A DNA stretch of 64,000 bases from Paenibacillus sp. SC116 (GCF_024733555.1 NZ_JANIOF010000003.1:1-64000), one strand, 5' to 3'; shown: positions 36,356-46,772, numbered from the stretch's first letter. A program made the numbers and translations. The notes: a model not told the origin generated them from the letters alone.

Positions 36356-36396
36356 TGGCCGTATTGCCTTATGAGGCGATACGGCATTTTTTTTTT
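36356..36396 (+). terminator. strong intrinsic terminator
   Basis: 12-bp stem GCCGTATTGCCT/AGGCGATACGGC (one G-T pair), short loop, then at least ten T. It is 225 bp beyond the FMN reductase stop and would end either that transcript or an unannotated RNA. Confidence 0.85.
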
Positions 36397-36565
36397 GCTT
36401 TTCAAAACATTTACAAACAATTTAATTGAAATATATAGTGGGTAATCAGTGGGAGGTGGTATTTCACGGTAAAAGTGGAACATCTGTTGTGTTTTACTGC
36501 ACAAACTATTTGTAATCTTTTTCAAACTATTACAATAACTTTTAAATGATCTCTGGTTACAATTA

Positions 36566-36574
36566 TGTTACTAT
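36566..36574 (+). promoter_or_regulatory. extended -10 promoter before the c-di-AMP riboswitch
   Basis: TGTTACTAT (TG, one base, TACTAT), placed just upstream of the riboswitch; no convincing -35. Confidence 0.4.
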
Positions 36575-36582
36575 TTTTGTTG

Positions 36583-36699
36583 TAAGCAAAAAACAAGCCG
36601 AAGCCCGTAGGGCGCGGGGGAACCATCACTGGGGTGAACCGCATAAGCGATAGGGGAGTCTCTTTCCCCGAACCCGTCAGCTAACCTCGTAGGCTACAA
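36583..36699 (+). ncRNA. cyclic di-AMP riboswitch (ydaO/yuaA class)
   Basis: The conserved blocks of the ydaO-yuaA RNA are all present: CGCGGGGGAACC (36613-36624), GGGGTGAACC, AGGGGAGTCTCTTTCCCCGA and CCCGTCAGCTAACCTCGTAGGC (36673-36694). The class binds c-di-AMP and usually turns off genes for cell-wall hydrolases, osmoprotection and potassium uptake. It lies directly before a secreted CAP-domain protein. I did not resolve a separate terminator helix; the RNA runs almost into the SD (GGGAGAG at 36701), so control could act at translation or through a terminator I cannot fold by eye. Ends are approximate. Confidence 0.92.
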
Positions 36700-36714
36700 A
36701 GGGAGAGAATATTT

Positions 36715-37482
36715 TTGAAGAAACCATTTAAGCATGTCCATAAACTAGTGGTAGTAGGAGCTTTGGCACTTACTCCAGTATTGTCTGTAGGTACAGCAGC
36801 TGCTGCACCAGAGTGCCCAGCACCAACAGCTAATACAAACGTAAAAGGTCAAACTATCGTTGTTAACGGTAACTCTATGACTGACTTGAACGAGCTGCTT
36901 TCCAAGTGGTTCCCGAACTGGAACATTGTTGTGAACAAGCCTGAAGCTAACAAGCCGAAGCCACAACCGCAACCAGAGAAACCGAAACCACAGCCAGAAA
37001 AGCCGAAGCCACAACCAGAAAAACCAAGCAAGCCAGAAACAAAACCGGAACAACCAACTAAGCCAACGACACCAACGAAGCCGGAAAACAACAACGGCAA
37101 CCAAGGTACACAAGCAAGCACTAACGTTCAGCAAGTGGTTGAATTGGTAAACAAAGAACGTGCAAAAGCGGGCTTGCCTGCATTGAAATATGACGAGAAG
37201 TTGTCTCAAGTTGCTCACTTGAAAGCAAAAGACATGATCGATAACAACTATTTCGATCACAATTCTCCAACTTACGGTTCTCCGTTCGATATGATGCGTT
37301 CCCAAGGTGTTTCTTACAACACAGCTGGTGAGAACATCGCTAAAGGTCAACGCTCTGCAGAAGAAGTTATGAAAGACTGGATGAACAGCCCTGGTCACCG
37401 TCAAAACATCTTGAAAGACGGTTACACAAAGATTGGTGTAGGTTACTACAACGGTGCATGGGTACAAATGTTTATCGGCTAA
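36715..37482 (+). CDS. secreted CAP/SCP-domain protein under c-di-AMP control
   Basis: 255 residues, start TTG 36715, 7-8 bases after GGGAGAG. Signal peptide 1-~31 (KKPFKHVHKLVVVGALALTPVLSVGTAAAA). Residues ~35-75 are a short region of unknown fold; ~78-135 a Pro/Lys/Gln/Glu repeat linker (tandem KPQPEKP units) suited to crossing the cell wall; ~140-255 a CAP domain (VVELVNKERAKAGLPALKYD, AKDMI, YFDHNSP, AGENIAKG, WMNSPGHRQNIL). Like YkwD-type proteins of bacilli; biochemical role unknown. Position behind the riboswitch suggests a role in the cell wall. Codon bias suggests strong expression. Confidence 0.9.
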   Translation: MKKPFKHVHKLVVVGALALTPVLSVGTAAAAPECPAPTANTNVKGQTIVVNGNSMTDLNELLSKWFPNWNIVVNKPEANKPKPQPQPEKPKPQPEKPKPQPEKPSKPETKPEQPTKPTTPTKPENNNGNQGTQASTNVQQVVELVNKERAKAGLPALKYDEKLSQVAHLKAKDMIDNNYFDHNSPTYGSPFDMMRSQGVSYNTAGENIAKGQRSAEEVMKDWMNSPGHRQNILKDGYTKIGVGYYNGAWVQMFIG

Positions 37483-37540
37483 TGTAACGGTACGGTATTA
37501 GTTTTAACATTAAAATAGAAATATTTTAATAATAGAAAGG

Positions 37541-37578
37541 GCGGCTTGTTACCATATAAGGTAATGAGTCGCTTTTTT
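37541..37578 (+). terminator. terminator of the CAP-domain gene
   Basis: 13-bp stem GCGGCTTGTTACC/GGTAATGAGTCGC with three G-T pairs and a TTTTTT tail. Confidence 0.8.
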
Positions 37579-37601
37579 GCTTATGAAATACTATAGAAGT
37601 A

Positions 37602-37633
37602 TAAAAAAATCCCCTTTCCATTCGGAAAAGGGA
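37602..37633 (-). terminator. terminator of clpP
   Basis: Read on the minus strand: TCCCTTTTCC/GGAAAGGGGA stem, 4-base loop, then seven T (37603-37609 on the plus strand are A). 13 bp after the clpP stop. Confidence 0.85.
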
Positions 37634-37645
37634 CTGGGATAATGA

Positions 37646-38245
37646 TTATTTCGTTGGAGCAACTGGTGGTTTATCAAGCACTTTATCAACGAGGCCATAT
37701 TCCAATGCCTCTGCTGCGCTCATGAAGTAGTCGCGATCTGTGTCGCGCTCAACACGCTCAAGCGGCTGGCCTGTACGCTCAGCTAAGATGTGATTCAGCT
37801 TATCGCGCATTTTTAGGATGCGGCGAGCGCGAATCTCGATATCGCTTGCTTGACCCTCTGCACCACCTAGCGGTTGGTGAATCATCACTTCGCTGTTAGG
37901 CAGCGCGAAGCGTTTACCTTTCTCACCGGCAGCAAGCAAGAACGCTCCCATCGAAGCAGCCATACCGACACAAATCGTCGAAACATTTGGCTTAATGTGC
38001 TGGATCGTATCAAATATCGCCATACCGGCTGTAATCGAGCCACCAGGGCTGTTAATGTATAAGTGAATGTCTTTCTCTGGGTCATCTGCTTCCAAGAACA
38101 GCAACTGAGCGATAATCGCATTCGCTACGACGTCGTTAACACCTGATCCCAAGAAAATAATACGGTCTTTCAACAAGCGGGAATAAATATCGTAGGCGCG
38201 TTCTCCTCGATTCGTTTGTTCCACAACCATAGGAATATAACTCAC
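37646..38245 (-). CDS. clpP: ATP-dependent Clp protease proteolytic subunit
   Basis: Serine protease forming the tetradecameric chamber used by ClpX/ClpC. Start GTG 38245, six bases after GGAGGGG; the protein then starts [29 protein letters not shown], colinear with other ClpPs, while the frame's upstream ATG (38296) has no SD. Catalytic triad S98 (GMAASMG), H123 (MIHQPLGG) and D172. 199 residues. Controlled by a sigma-A promoter overlapped by a CtsR box (38378-38417). Confidence 0.97.
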   Translation of the reverse strand: MSYIPMVVEQTNRGERAYDIYSRLLKDRIIFLGSGVNDVVANAIIAQLLFLEADDPEKDIHLYINSPGGSITAGMAIFDTIQHIKPNVSTICVGMAASMGAFLLAAGEKGKRFALPNSEVMIHQPLGGAEGQASDIEIRARRILKMRDKLNHILAERTGQPLERVERDTDRDYFMSAAEALEYGLVDKVLDKPPVAPTK

Positions 38246-38377
38246 GTCTAACCCCTCCTCACAATGCATGTGCCACTGTCGCGGCAGTATGCTCATTGAA
38301 TCATTATTAACGGATTGAAGCGTTCATATAAGCGGATATGCAACAACAATTATGTACCCTCAAACGCCTCTTCATTA

Positions 38378-38406
38378 ACTATACTCAAATTCAAAATAAA
38401 AGTCAA
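38378..38406 (-). promoter_or_regulatory. clpP promoter
   Basis: On the minus strand: -35 TTGACT (38406-38401), exactly 17 bases, -10 TATAGT (38383-38378). Start near 38371, leaving a ~125-nt leader before the GTG. Confidence 0.75.
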
Positions 38407-38417
38407 AGATGGTCAAA
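38401..38417. promoter_or_regulatory. CtsR operator of clpP
   Basis: AGTCAAA-GAT-GGTCAAA, an exact match to the CtsR heptad direct repeat (A/G)GTCAAA-NAN-(A/G)GTCAAA. It overlaps the -35 of the clpP promoter, so heat-sensitive CtsR would block RNA polymerase. Confidence 0.88.
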
Positions 38418-38553
38418 CTTTTTACATGAAAAAAACATCCTGATTCCACAGCTGTCGTACAGCGCAAACCAAGATGTTTATTTCTTCTCATATAAAATAG
38501 CTCTAACTTATGCGTATGCGTACTTCTTATCAGGGCTTCAATTGTTCAAGAAA

Positions 38554-38628
38554 TGGCGCGCCCGCAAGGAATCGAACCTTGATCTCAGGCTCCGGAGGCC
38601 TACGTCATATCCATTGGACCACGGGCGC
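38554..38628 (-). tRNA. tRNA-Arg (CCG)
   Basis: 75 nt on the minus strand, anticodon CCG (CCTCCGGAG), acceptor GCGCCCG/CGGGCGC, encoded CCA. A tRNA-Arg sits next to clpP in B. subtilis as well. Confidence 0.93.
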
Positions 38629-38740
38629 TCACCCTAAAAAATGATGCAAGGAATATTATAAAACAAGTTACTTAATTGCGCAACTGCTTTCATATAAAGA
38701 AGGGATGCAAGATGTACCTCGCTATATGGTTAGTTGAACA

Positions 38741-39058
38741 TTAGACGGTAGTCATCTTCATTCCGATAATACCTATAACGATACACATAAGGAACATAAG
38801 CTGTGTGCGATTGTATTTTTCTTTGAACCAGAAAATACTGACCAGGGTAATCCCTACAGAACCAATCCCTGCCCATACGGCATAAGCGACACCTGCGGGG
38901 ATGACGAGCATCGCCTGAGTAAGGCAATAGAAGGAAAGGGCGATACCGATCGTCATCACGATAAGCGGTGTCTTCCTTTTGAATCCATCAATGTATTTCA
39001 TTGCGATGACGGACACGATTTCCTCTAAACCTGCAATTACGAGTAATAACCAAGCCAT
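38741..39058 (-). CDS. yvdR: small multidrug resistance (SMR) subunit, second of a pair
   Basis: 105 residues, four membrane helices. SMR features: N-terminal WLLLVIAGLEEIVSVIAMKY with the membrane Glu of helix 1, and IPAGVAYAVWAGIGSVGITL. Paired with the upstream gene by a TAATG overlap (1 base), as in heterodimeric SMR pumps such as YvdRS or YkkCD. Order TetR-SMR-SMR next to tRNA-Arg and clpP copies the B. subtilis yvdTSR arrangement. Substrates (guanidinium-like or quaternary cations) are not deducible. Confidence 0.82.
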   Translation of the reverse strand: MAWLLLVIAGLEEIVSVIAMKYIDGFKRKTPLIVMTIGIALSFYCLTQAMLVIPAGVAYAVWAGIGSVGITLVSIFWFKEKYNRTQLMFLMCIVIGIIGMKMTTV

Positions 39059-39381
39059 TAGGTAGTTTCTCCTTTCTCAGTTGTCGAGAGCTTCATGCCC
39101 ACAATTCCTGTAAGGAGAATGATCAAAAATAATATTTGCGCAAAGCTGTAAGGTTCTCCTAGATATACACCAATAGCATATGTCCCGACAGTACCTATAC
39201 CTACGAATACCGTATAGGCGATAGCAACCGGGATACGCTTATACGCTTGAATCAACAAAATGAAGCTGATAGCAATAAGAGCAAACACGCCGATCCACTC
39301 TAGCGTTGATGATGCGTATTTAAGTCCAGAGGCCCAAATGATTTCTAAGGCCCCTGCGATGATAACGAGTAGCCAAGCCAT
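39058..39381 (-). CDS. yvdS: small multidrug resistance (SMR) subunit, first of a pair
   Basis: 107 residues, four helices. WLLVIIAGALEIIWASGLKYA contains the conserved Glu of helix 1 and the W(A/S)xGLKY signature of the SugE/Gdx branch; IPVAIAYTVFVGIGTVGTYAIG follows. Together with its partner it probably forms an antiparallel heterodimer. It lies 79 bp after the TetR gene and is likely co-transcribed with it. Confidence 0.82.
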   Translation of the reverse strand: MAWLLVIIAGALEIIWASGLKYASSTLEWIGVFALIAISFILLIQAYKRIPVAIAYTVFVGIGTVGTYAIGVYLGEPYSFAQILFLIILLTGIVGMKLSTTEKGETT

Positions 39382-39460
39382 TTATATGCACTTCCCTTTC
39401 TTCTAGTTGTTGGTAGTCTGGCTGAATGCTTGGGTAAAGCGCATATTGCACATGTTCAAT

Positions 39461-40057
39461 TTAAGGCTGCTTTATGCCAAGTGCGCGACCTATAACAAGA
39501 AGGAGCTGAGCCTTCAGAGGTTCTATTTGATCAATACCTTGCTGCTTGTCTACAAAGTGAGCAGTCTCCGCAGTTTGCTCCATCATGTTAATAAGCATGC
39601 GCACGATTGTGAGTTCATGAGTCCCTTCCGCGGCTTCACCACGTTGAGCTGCTTCCTTAATTTGCTCACTGAACCAAACGTAATACGGGTCGTAGATTTG
39701 TTCCCAACGAGGGAATGAATGATGATAGGCAAGCCCCGAGTAACAGAATAAGATGACCTCTTGAAATTCGTCAGCCATCTCAAAACTGACATCAATCATG
39801 ACTTTGACCTTATCTGTGAGCAATTGGGCTTGTTCTGTACGCGAGATGATCTGTGCTAGTGATTGCTGCAATATATAGTCCGCAATTGCCGGTACCAAGT
39901 CATTTTTAGCAGAGAAATAAATATAGAAAGTTCCTTGCGCGACGCCTGCGCGTTTTACAATGTCGCCAACAGCTGTTTGTTGAAATCCTTTTTCTCGTAC
40001 GAGATCGATCGCAGCATGCAGCAGTGCGCTGTACTTTTCTTCTTTTTTACGATTCAT
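39461..40057 (-). CDS. yvdT: TetR-family repressor of the SMR pump
   Basis: 198 residues from ATG 40057 (GGAGG upstream); the open frame extends 12 codons further but across the operator. N-terminal HTH AAIDLVREKGFQQTAVGDIVKRAGVAQGTFYIYFSAKNDL (~10-50) is a standard TetR domain; the rest is a ligand-binding helical domain. First gene of the pump operon and preceded by a palindromic operator (40078-40094), so autoregulation and control of the pump are likely. Confidence 0.88.
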   Translation of the reverse strand: MNRKKEEKYSALLHAAIDLVREKGFQQTAVGDIVKRAGVAQGTFYIYFSAKNDLVPAIADYILQQSLAQIISRTEQAQLLTDKVKVMIDVSFEMADEFQEVILFCYSGLAYHHSFPRWEQIYDPYYVWFSEQIKEAAQRGEAAEGTHELTIVRMLINMMEQTAETAHFVDKQQGIDQIEPLKAQLLLVIGRALGIKQP

Positions 40058-40077
40058 AAAGGGAACACCTCCAATAA

Positions 40078-40094
40078 AATGACTGACAGTCATT
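40078..40094. promoter_or_regulatory. TetR-type operator
   Basis: AATGACTGACAGTCATT: 7-bp perfect arms around GAC. The TGACTGxxxGTCA pattern is typical of operators of TetR-family pump regulators. It covers the region just after the predicted transcription start. Confidence 0.75.
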
Positions 40095-40105
40095 CATAAA
40101 TGATA

Positions 40106-40135
40106 AGTATAGACTAGCACTTTGGATGAAAGCAA
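40106..40135 (-). promoter_or_regulatory. promoter of the yvdTSR operon
   Basis: Minus strand: -35 TTGCTT (40135-40130), 18 bases, -10 TATACT (40111-40106). Start near 40099, immediately before the operator. Confidence 0.65.
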
Positions 40136-40432
40136 GCAATGTGGGAAATGGTGGAGTGAAGATAAACGAGGAGCGAAATGTAACATATATCCTTGCGATT
40201 CGTGATGGGAAGCTGAGTATTCGTATTCTGAAATTATTCCTGTAATTGGATAGATACAAAACTATCAGTTTCGTTTACTTATTTAGATACATGATTAAAG
40301 GGTAAGCAATCTAATTGGGAAAAATGTATTTCTTATTAAGGAAGAAAGAGTGTCACCAATGATCTCGAACAAGCCCAGAGATCGCTATATGTATAAGATC
40401 TTGTCCATTTGCCCATTATAGATGCGGGATAC

Positions 40433-40461
40433 TTGCAAGTTGCCGTAATCTTCGGTAGAAT
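40433..40461 (+). promoter_or_regulatory. promoter of the cggR-gap glycolytic operon
   Basis: -35 TTGCAA (40433-40438), 17 bases, -10 TAGAAT (40456-40461). Predicted start ~40468 falls on the first CggR half-site, matching the arrangement known in B. subtilis. Confidence 0.7.
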
Positions 40462-40466
40462 GATGG

Positions 40467-40502
40467 TGGGACGAAAAATGTGCACGCGGGACGAAATGAG
40501 TC
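40467..40502 (+). promoter_or_regulatory. CggR operator
   Basis: TGGGAC-N6-TGTG-N4-CGGGAC-N6-AGTC with exactly the spacing of the B. subtilis CggR site (CGGGAC-N6-TGTC-N4-CGGGAC-N6-TGTC). Located between promoter and cggR; fructose-1,6-bisphosphate would relieve repression. Confidence 0.82.
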
Positions 40503-40570
40503 CAGAAAGAAGTGCAGCAGTCCTTTCAACCATCCAACACTATAGTTCCGAGGAGTACGGAGTGAAAGAA

Positions 40571-41623
40571 ATGCGTGAATGGCTAGAGATAAACAGACAA
40601 CTTCTGCCTGATCTGATGGAACTGTTGAAAAAGCGCTACGCGATCCTGCATGAGATTATGATGTCTGATGTCATTGGTCGTCGTACGTTAGCTGCATCTT
40701 TGCAGATGACTGAACGTGTGTTGCGAGCAGAAACCGACCTCTTAAAGGTACAAGGCCTTATCGAGACGGAGACAGCTGGCATGCGGATCAGTGAGCAAGG
40801 GCGCAAGCTCCTTAGACAGATGGAACCATTAATGCGAGAAATACTCGGCATGAGGAATTTAGAAGAAGCCATTCAGCAGAAGTTTGGCCTTAAGCAAGTC
40901 ATCGTCATTCCCGGAGACTCCGAACAATCACCTGTGGTGAAGCAGGAATTAGGGCGAGCTGCCTGCGATGTGTTGAATCGTGAGATGAGACATGACGATG
41001 TCATTGCGGTAACCGGCGGATCAACGCTCGCTGCAGTGGCAGAGCAAACAGGTTCGACATCTCACAAGGGCAACTGGTTCGTGCCAGCCCGAGGTGGCTT
41101 AGGCGAGAGTCTGGAATATCAAGCAAATACGATTGCTTCCAAGATGGCAAAACAGTTCGGAGCGCAGTATCGATTGCTGCATGTGCCGGACTTGCTAAGT
41201 GAGGAAGCGTATCAGTCGCTTAGGTATGAACCGAATATTCGAGATATTTTAGGACTCATTCGACAAGCACGCATTATTCTTCATGGCATTGGTGATGCCT
41301 TGGTCATGGCGAGAAGAAGACGTATGGAGCCAGCTGTTATTGAACAGATTCAGCAAGGTGGCGCATTGGCGGAAGCGTTCGGCTATTATTTCGATCGTGA
41401 AGGTCGAGTGGTGCACAAGATGTTGACATTGGGCTTGCGGCTTGAGGATATTTCAAGAACCGAAGTCGTCATCGCAGTAGCCGGGGGCAAGAGCAAGGCT
41501 GATGCCATTATGTCGGTGCTAGAGTTTGGTCACGAAGATATTTTGATCATCGATGAAGCAGCAGCAGCTGCCATCGTGCAAGCATGTGGTCTCGACGAGC
41601 CTAAGAGCCGTCTTGAACAATAG
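40571..41623 (+). CDS. cggR: central glycolytic genes regulator CggR
   Basis: SorC/DeoR-type repressor of the triose-phosphate segment of glycolysis, inactivated by fructose-1,6-bisphosphate. Start at ATG 40571, as the protein then begins MREWLEINRQLLPDLMELLKKRYAIL like B. subtilis CggR; the open frame reaches 40409 but runs through promoter and operator. N-terminal HTH GRRTLAASLQMTERVLRAETDLL (~35-57); sugar-binding SorC domain (VIAVTGGSTLAAVAE, PARGGLGES). 350 residues. First gene of cggR-gap-pgk-tpiA-gpmI-eno. Confidence 0.94.
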   Translation: MREWLEINRQLLPDLMELLKKRYAILHEIMMSDVIGRRTLAASLQMTERVLRAETDLLKVQGLIETETAGMRISEQGRKLLRQMEPLMREILGMRNLEEAIQQKFGLKQVIVIPGDSEQSPVVKQELGRAACDVLNREMRHDDVIAVTGGSTLAAVAEQTGSTSHKGNWFVPARGGLGESLEYQANTIASKMAKQFGAQYRLLHVPDLLSEEAYQSLRYEPNIRDILGLIRQARIILHGIGDALVMARRRRMEPAVIEQIQQGGALAEAFGYYFDREGRVVHKMLTLGLRLEDISRTEVVIAVAGGKSKADAIMSVLEFGHEDILIIDEAAAAAIVQACGLDEPKSRLEQ

Positions 41624-42670
<1,047 letters not shown>

Positions 42671-42685
42671 TTCCATAAGCCAGAC

Positions 42686-42724
42686 AACCAAAGAGGAGTA
42701 ACCGTTTAGGTCTCCTCTTTGGTT
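42686..42724 (+). other. perfect 13-bp hairpin after gapA
   Basis: AACCAAAGAGGAG/CTCCTCTTTGGTT with a 13-base loop, 16 bp after gapA. There is no T-run, so it is more likely an mRNA stabiliser, processing signal or partial attenuator separating gap from pgk levels than a strong terminator. Confidence 0.6.
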
Positions 42725-43196
42725 AATTGGAGCGATTGTTTTAGGAACCTATTTGATACAACCAACCATAACCGAACCGTAATATACCAAATGACCAAGG
42801 ATGGGCTGATGAGGCTATCCACTCATAACCTTATATATAGAATGATTATGAATATCGGTCGTGAAGAGAAATAATCAGATATAGATACACAGATAGATAT
42901 AGATATAAAAGTGTAGAGAAACCATAGAACAGAACGACAAGCAATAAACCATACTGTGTACCACAACAGATAGAACAGAAAATAGAGATGAAACACTATA
43001 GATATAGGCCATGTAAATGGCATTAGAGAGAAAACATACAGATAGAGAAATAACCATAGAACCGTACATGAACCGTACAAATAGAAATAGAAACAATAGA
43101 AGCTAAATATAGATACGTCCAATAAAGGACGAAACATAGAACCGTATTAGAACCGTATTAGAACCGTACAAAGTGCAGCAGCTAAATTGCCCTTGA
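42725..43196. other. long AT-rich leader before pgk with GAACCGTA repeats
   Basis: About 490 bp without a credible gene. GAACCGTA (or its core) occurs at 42774, 43059, 43070, 43139, 43150 and 43161; the last three lie in a perfect tandem of the 11-mer AGAACCGTATT (43138-43148, 43149-43159) plus a variant (43160-43170). A TAGATA-rich stretch occupies ~42875-42912. No consensus promoter was clear. Confidence 0.6.
43138..43170 (+). repeat. tandem 11-bp repeat (AGAACCGTATT) x3
   Basis: Two exact copies and one differing in the last two bases, ending 43 bp before the pgk start. Two further related copies lie at 43058-43077. Confidence 0.8.
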
Positions 43197-43213
43197 ATTA
43201 GGAGGATAAAGAG

Positions 43214-44395
43214 ATGAACAAAAAGAGCGTAAAAGATATCGAAGTGAACGGCAAACGCGTATTCATGCGTGTAGACTTCAACGTACCTTTGGATAAAGGC
43301 GTTATCACGGACGATACTCGTATCCAAGAGACGCTTCCAACGATCAAGTTCTTGATCGAAAAAGGCGCAAAAGTTATTCTTGCAAGCCACATGGGTCGTC
43401 CTAAAGGTGAAGTAGTTGACTCTATGCGTTTGACTCCAGCAGCAGCTCGTTTGGGCGAATTACTTGGCAAGCCAGTTAAGAAGCTTGATGAGTCTATCGG
43501 CGAAGCAGTTCAAGCTGAAATTGCTAAAATGGAAAACGGCGACGTTGTTGTATTGGAAAACGTTCGTTTCCACGCTGGCGAAGAGAAGAACGACCCTGCA
43601 TTGGCACAAGAATTCGCAGCTTTGGCTGACGTATTCGTAAACGATGCTTTCGGCGCAGCACACCGTGCACACGCATCTACAGAAGGTATCGCTAAGCTTC
43701 TTCCTGCAGTAGCTGGTCTTCTTATGGAGAAAGAATTGAGCGTTCTTAGTAAAGCTCTTTCCAACCCTGAGCGTCCATTCACAGCTATCGTTGGTGGTTC
43801 CAAAGTTAAGGACAAAATCGATGTAATCAACAAAATGCTTGAAATCGCAGACAACGTTATCATCGGCGGCGGTTTGACTTACACATTCTTCAAAGCACAA
43901 GGTCACGAGATCGGTAAGTCTTTATTGGATGAGAGCAAGTTGCAAGAATCTCTTGGCTTTATCGAAAAAGCAAAAGAGCTTGGCAAGAATTTGTATCTGC
44001 CAGTAGACGTTGTCGTTACTGATGACTTCAGTGCTGACGCTAACACGCAAATTGTTGATGTAACGGGTATTCCAGCAGAGTGGGAAGGTATCGACATCGG
44101 TCCTAAAACACGTGAAATTTACGCTGACGTTATCAAAAACTCTAAGCTTGTTGTATGGAACGGACCAATGGGCGTATTCGAAATCGAACCATTCTCCCAC
44201 GGTACTCGTGCAGTAGCAGATGCTTGTGCTGAGACTAGTGCATACACAATCATCGGCGGCGGCGATTCCGCAGCAGCTGTTGAGAAGTTCAACTTGAAAG
44301 ACAAAATGGACCACATCTCCACAGGCGGCGGCGCTTCCCTTGAGTTCATGGAAGGCAAAGTATTGCCAGGCGTAGTGGCATTGAACGATAAATAA
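43214..44395 (+). CDS. pgk: phosphoglycerate kinase
   Basis: ATP-forming step from 1,3-bisphosphoglycerate. N-terminal [11 protein letters not shown] (substrate site), GRPKG, and the C-terminal nucleotide-binding [26 protein letters not shown] at the end. 393 residues. SD AGGAGG. Confidence 0.97.
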   Translation: MNKKSVKDIEVNGKRVFMRVDFNVPLDKGVITDDTRIQETLPTIKFLIEKGAKVILASHMGRPKGEVVDSMRLTPAAARLGELLGKPVKKLDESIGEAVQAEIAKMENGDVVVLENVRFHAGEEKNDPALAQEFAALADVFVNDAFGAAHRAHASTEGIAKLLPAVAGLLMEKELSVLSKALSNPERPFTAIVGGSKVKDKIDVINKMLEIADNVIIGGGLTYTFFKAQGHEIGKSLLDESKLQESLGFIEKAKELGKNLYLPVDVVVTDDFSADANTQIVDVTGIPAEWEGIDIGPKTREIYADVIKNSKLVVWNGPMGVFEIEPFSHGTRAVADACAETSAYTIIGGGDSAAAVEKFNLKDKMDHISTGGGASLEFMEGKVLPGVVALNDK

Positions 44396-44443
44396 GATTG
44401 ATTTTTAAAGCTAGCTAGACGTTACTTTCTGTAGACGGTATAG

Positions 44444-45232
<789 letters not shown>

Positions 45233-45233
45233 G

Positions 45234-46772
45234 ATGTCCGCACCTAGACCAGTAGCTCTTATTATTATGGACGGCTTCGGCCTTCGCGGTACTGAAGAAG
45301 GTAATGCAGTAGCACAAGCGAAGAAGCCTAACTATGACCGTTACATGAGCCAATACCCGAACACTACGCTAGTCGCTTGCGGCGAAGCAGTAGGTTTGCC
45401 GCAAGGCCAAATGGGTAACTCAGAAGTGGGTCACTTGAATATCGGTGCAGGCCGCATCGTATATCAAGACTTGACTCGTATTACGAAGTCGATTCGTGAA
45501 GGTGAATTCTACGATAATCAAACGCTTATCGGAGCAGTGAACTATGCGAAAACAAACAACAAGGCGCTTCATATTTACGGCTTGTTGTCTGATGGCGGCG
45601 TTCACAGTCATATTGACCATACATTCGCGATGCTTGATCTGTGCAAGAAGGAAGGCTTGACGGAAGTATACGTTCACGCATTCCTTGATGGCCGCGACGT
45701 AGCGCCTGACAGCGCTATTGGCTACCTTGAACAGCTGCAAGCGAAGATCCAAGAAGTTGGTATAGGTAAAATCGCTACGGTACAAGGCCGCTACTATGCG
45801 ATGGACCGCGACAAGCGCTGGGAGCGTTTGGAGAAGTCCTACCGTGCGATGGTATATGCTGACGGACCTAAATACCATGATCCAATTGAAGCGGTGAAGA
45901 AGTCTTACGAGCAATCGATCTTCGATGAATTCGTAATGCCGACCGTCATCGTAGATGAGCAGGATCAACCGGTAGGTCTAGTGAAGAGCGAGGATGCAGT
46001 TATATTCTTGAACTTCCGTCCTGACCGTGCGATTCAGTTGTCGCAAGTGTTCACGAACAGTGATTTCCAAGGCTTTGACCGTGGAGAGAACCATCCAACA
46101 GGTTTGTATTTCGTCTGCTTGACGCTCTTCTCTGAGACAGTCGGTGGATTCGTAGCTTACAAGCCGAAAGAATTGGATAACACATTCGGTGAAGTGCTTG
46201 TACAACACGGCAAGAAGCAGCTCCGCATTGCGGAAACGGAGAAATATCCGCACGTTACTTTCTTCTTCAGTGGTGGTCGAGACGTCGAGTTGCCAGGTGA
46301 GAAGCGCGTGTTGATCAATTCTCCAAAAGTTGCGACTTATGACTTGCAACCAGAGATGAGCGCTTACGAAGTGGCGGAAGCTGCTGTAAACGAAATCAAC
46401 TCCGATCAATTTGATGCTATTATTTTGAACTTCGCTAACCCTGATATGGTTGGTCATTCCGGAATGCTTGAGCCAACGATCAAGGCAGTTGAAGTAACAG
46501 ATGAGTGCATGGGTAAAGTTGTTGAAGCAGTACTAGCTAAAGGCGGCGTTGCAATCATTACAGCTGACCACGGCAATGCAGATATGGTATTCGATGAGAA
46601 TGGCCGTCCTCATACGGCACATACGACGAACCCAGTTCCGTTCATCCTTACGTCCAACGATGTTGAATTGCGTGAAGATGGCATCTTGGCAGATATCGCA
46701 CCAACGATGCTTGAACTATTGAACTTGCCTAAGCCAGTTGAAATGACAGGCGCTTCGTTGTTGAAGAAGTAA
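45234..46772 (+). CDS. gpmI: phosphoglycerate mutase, cofactor-independent
   Basis: 3-PG to 2-PG, manganese-dependent, alkaline-phosphatase fold; pH-sensitive in spore formers. IIMDGFGLR (metal Asp), Ser nucleophile in [18 protein letters not shown], and metal cluster [14 protein letters not shown] and ITADHGNAD. 512 residues. Starts 1 bp after tpiA. Confidence 0.97.
   Translation: MSAPRPVALIIMDGFGLRGTEEGNAVAQAKKPNYDRYMSQYPNTTLVACGEAVGLPQGQMGNSEVGHLNIGAGRIVYQDLTRITKSIREGEFYDNQTLIGAVNYAKTNNKALHIYGLLSDGGVHSHIDHTFAMLDLCKKEGLTEVYVHAFLDGRDVAPDSAIGYLEQLQAKIQEVGIGKIATVQGRYYAMDRDKRWERLEKSYRAMVYADGPKYHDPIEAVKKSYEQSIFDEFVMPTVIVDEQDQPVGLVKSEDAVIFLNFRPDRAIQLSQVFTNSDFQGFDRGENHPTGLYFVCLTLFSETVGGFVAYKPKELDNTFGEVLVQHGKKQLRIAETEKYPHVTFFFSGGRDVELPGEKRVLINSPKVATYDLQPEMSAYEVAEAAVNEINSDQFDAIILNFANPDMVGHSGMLEPTIKAVEVTDECMGKVVEAVLAKGGVAIITADHGNADMVFDENGRPHTAHTTNPVPFILTSNDVELREDGILADIAPTMLELLNLPKPVEMTGASLLKK

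Noticed and set aside
36745..37121. Possible truncation of the CAP protein by its repeats
   Set aside because: The Pro/Lys repeats stay in frame and the CAP domain is complete.
36745..37467. 240-codon minus-strand frame opposite the CAP-domain gene
   Set aside because: It mirrors the Pro/Lys repeat linker as Trp/Leu/Phe-rich sequence and has no start signals; a shadow of the biased plus-strand gene.
38338..38637. 99-codon plus-strand frame running over the clpP promoter and tRNA-Arg
   Set aside because: It covers the CtsR box, promoter and the complement of a tRNA, has no SD and no domain.
42875..42912. Second TRAP site in the TAGATA-rich part of the gap-pgk spacer
   Set aside because: The TAG triplets are not at 5-6 base spacing over a sufficient length, unlike the trpE(G) leader.
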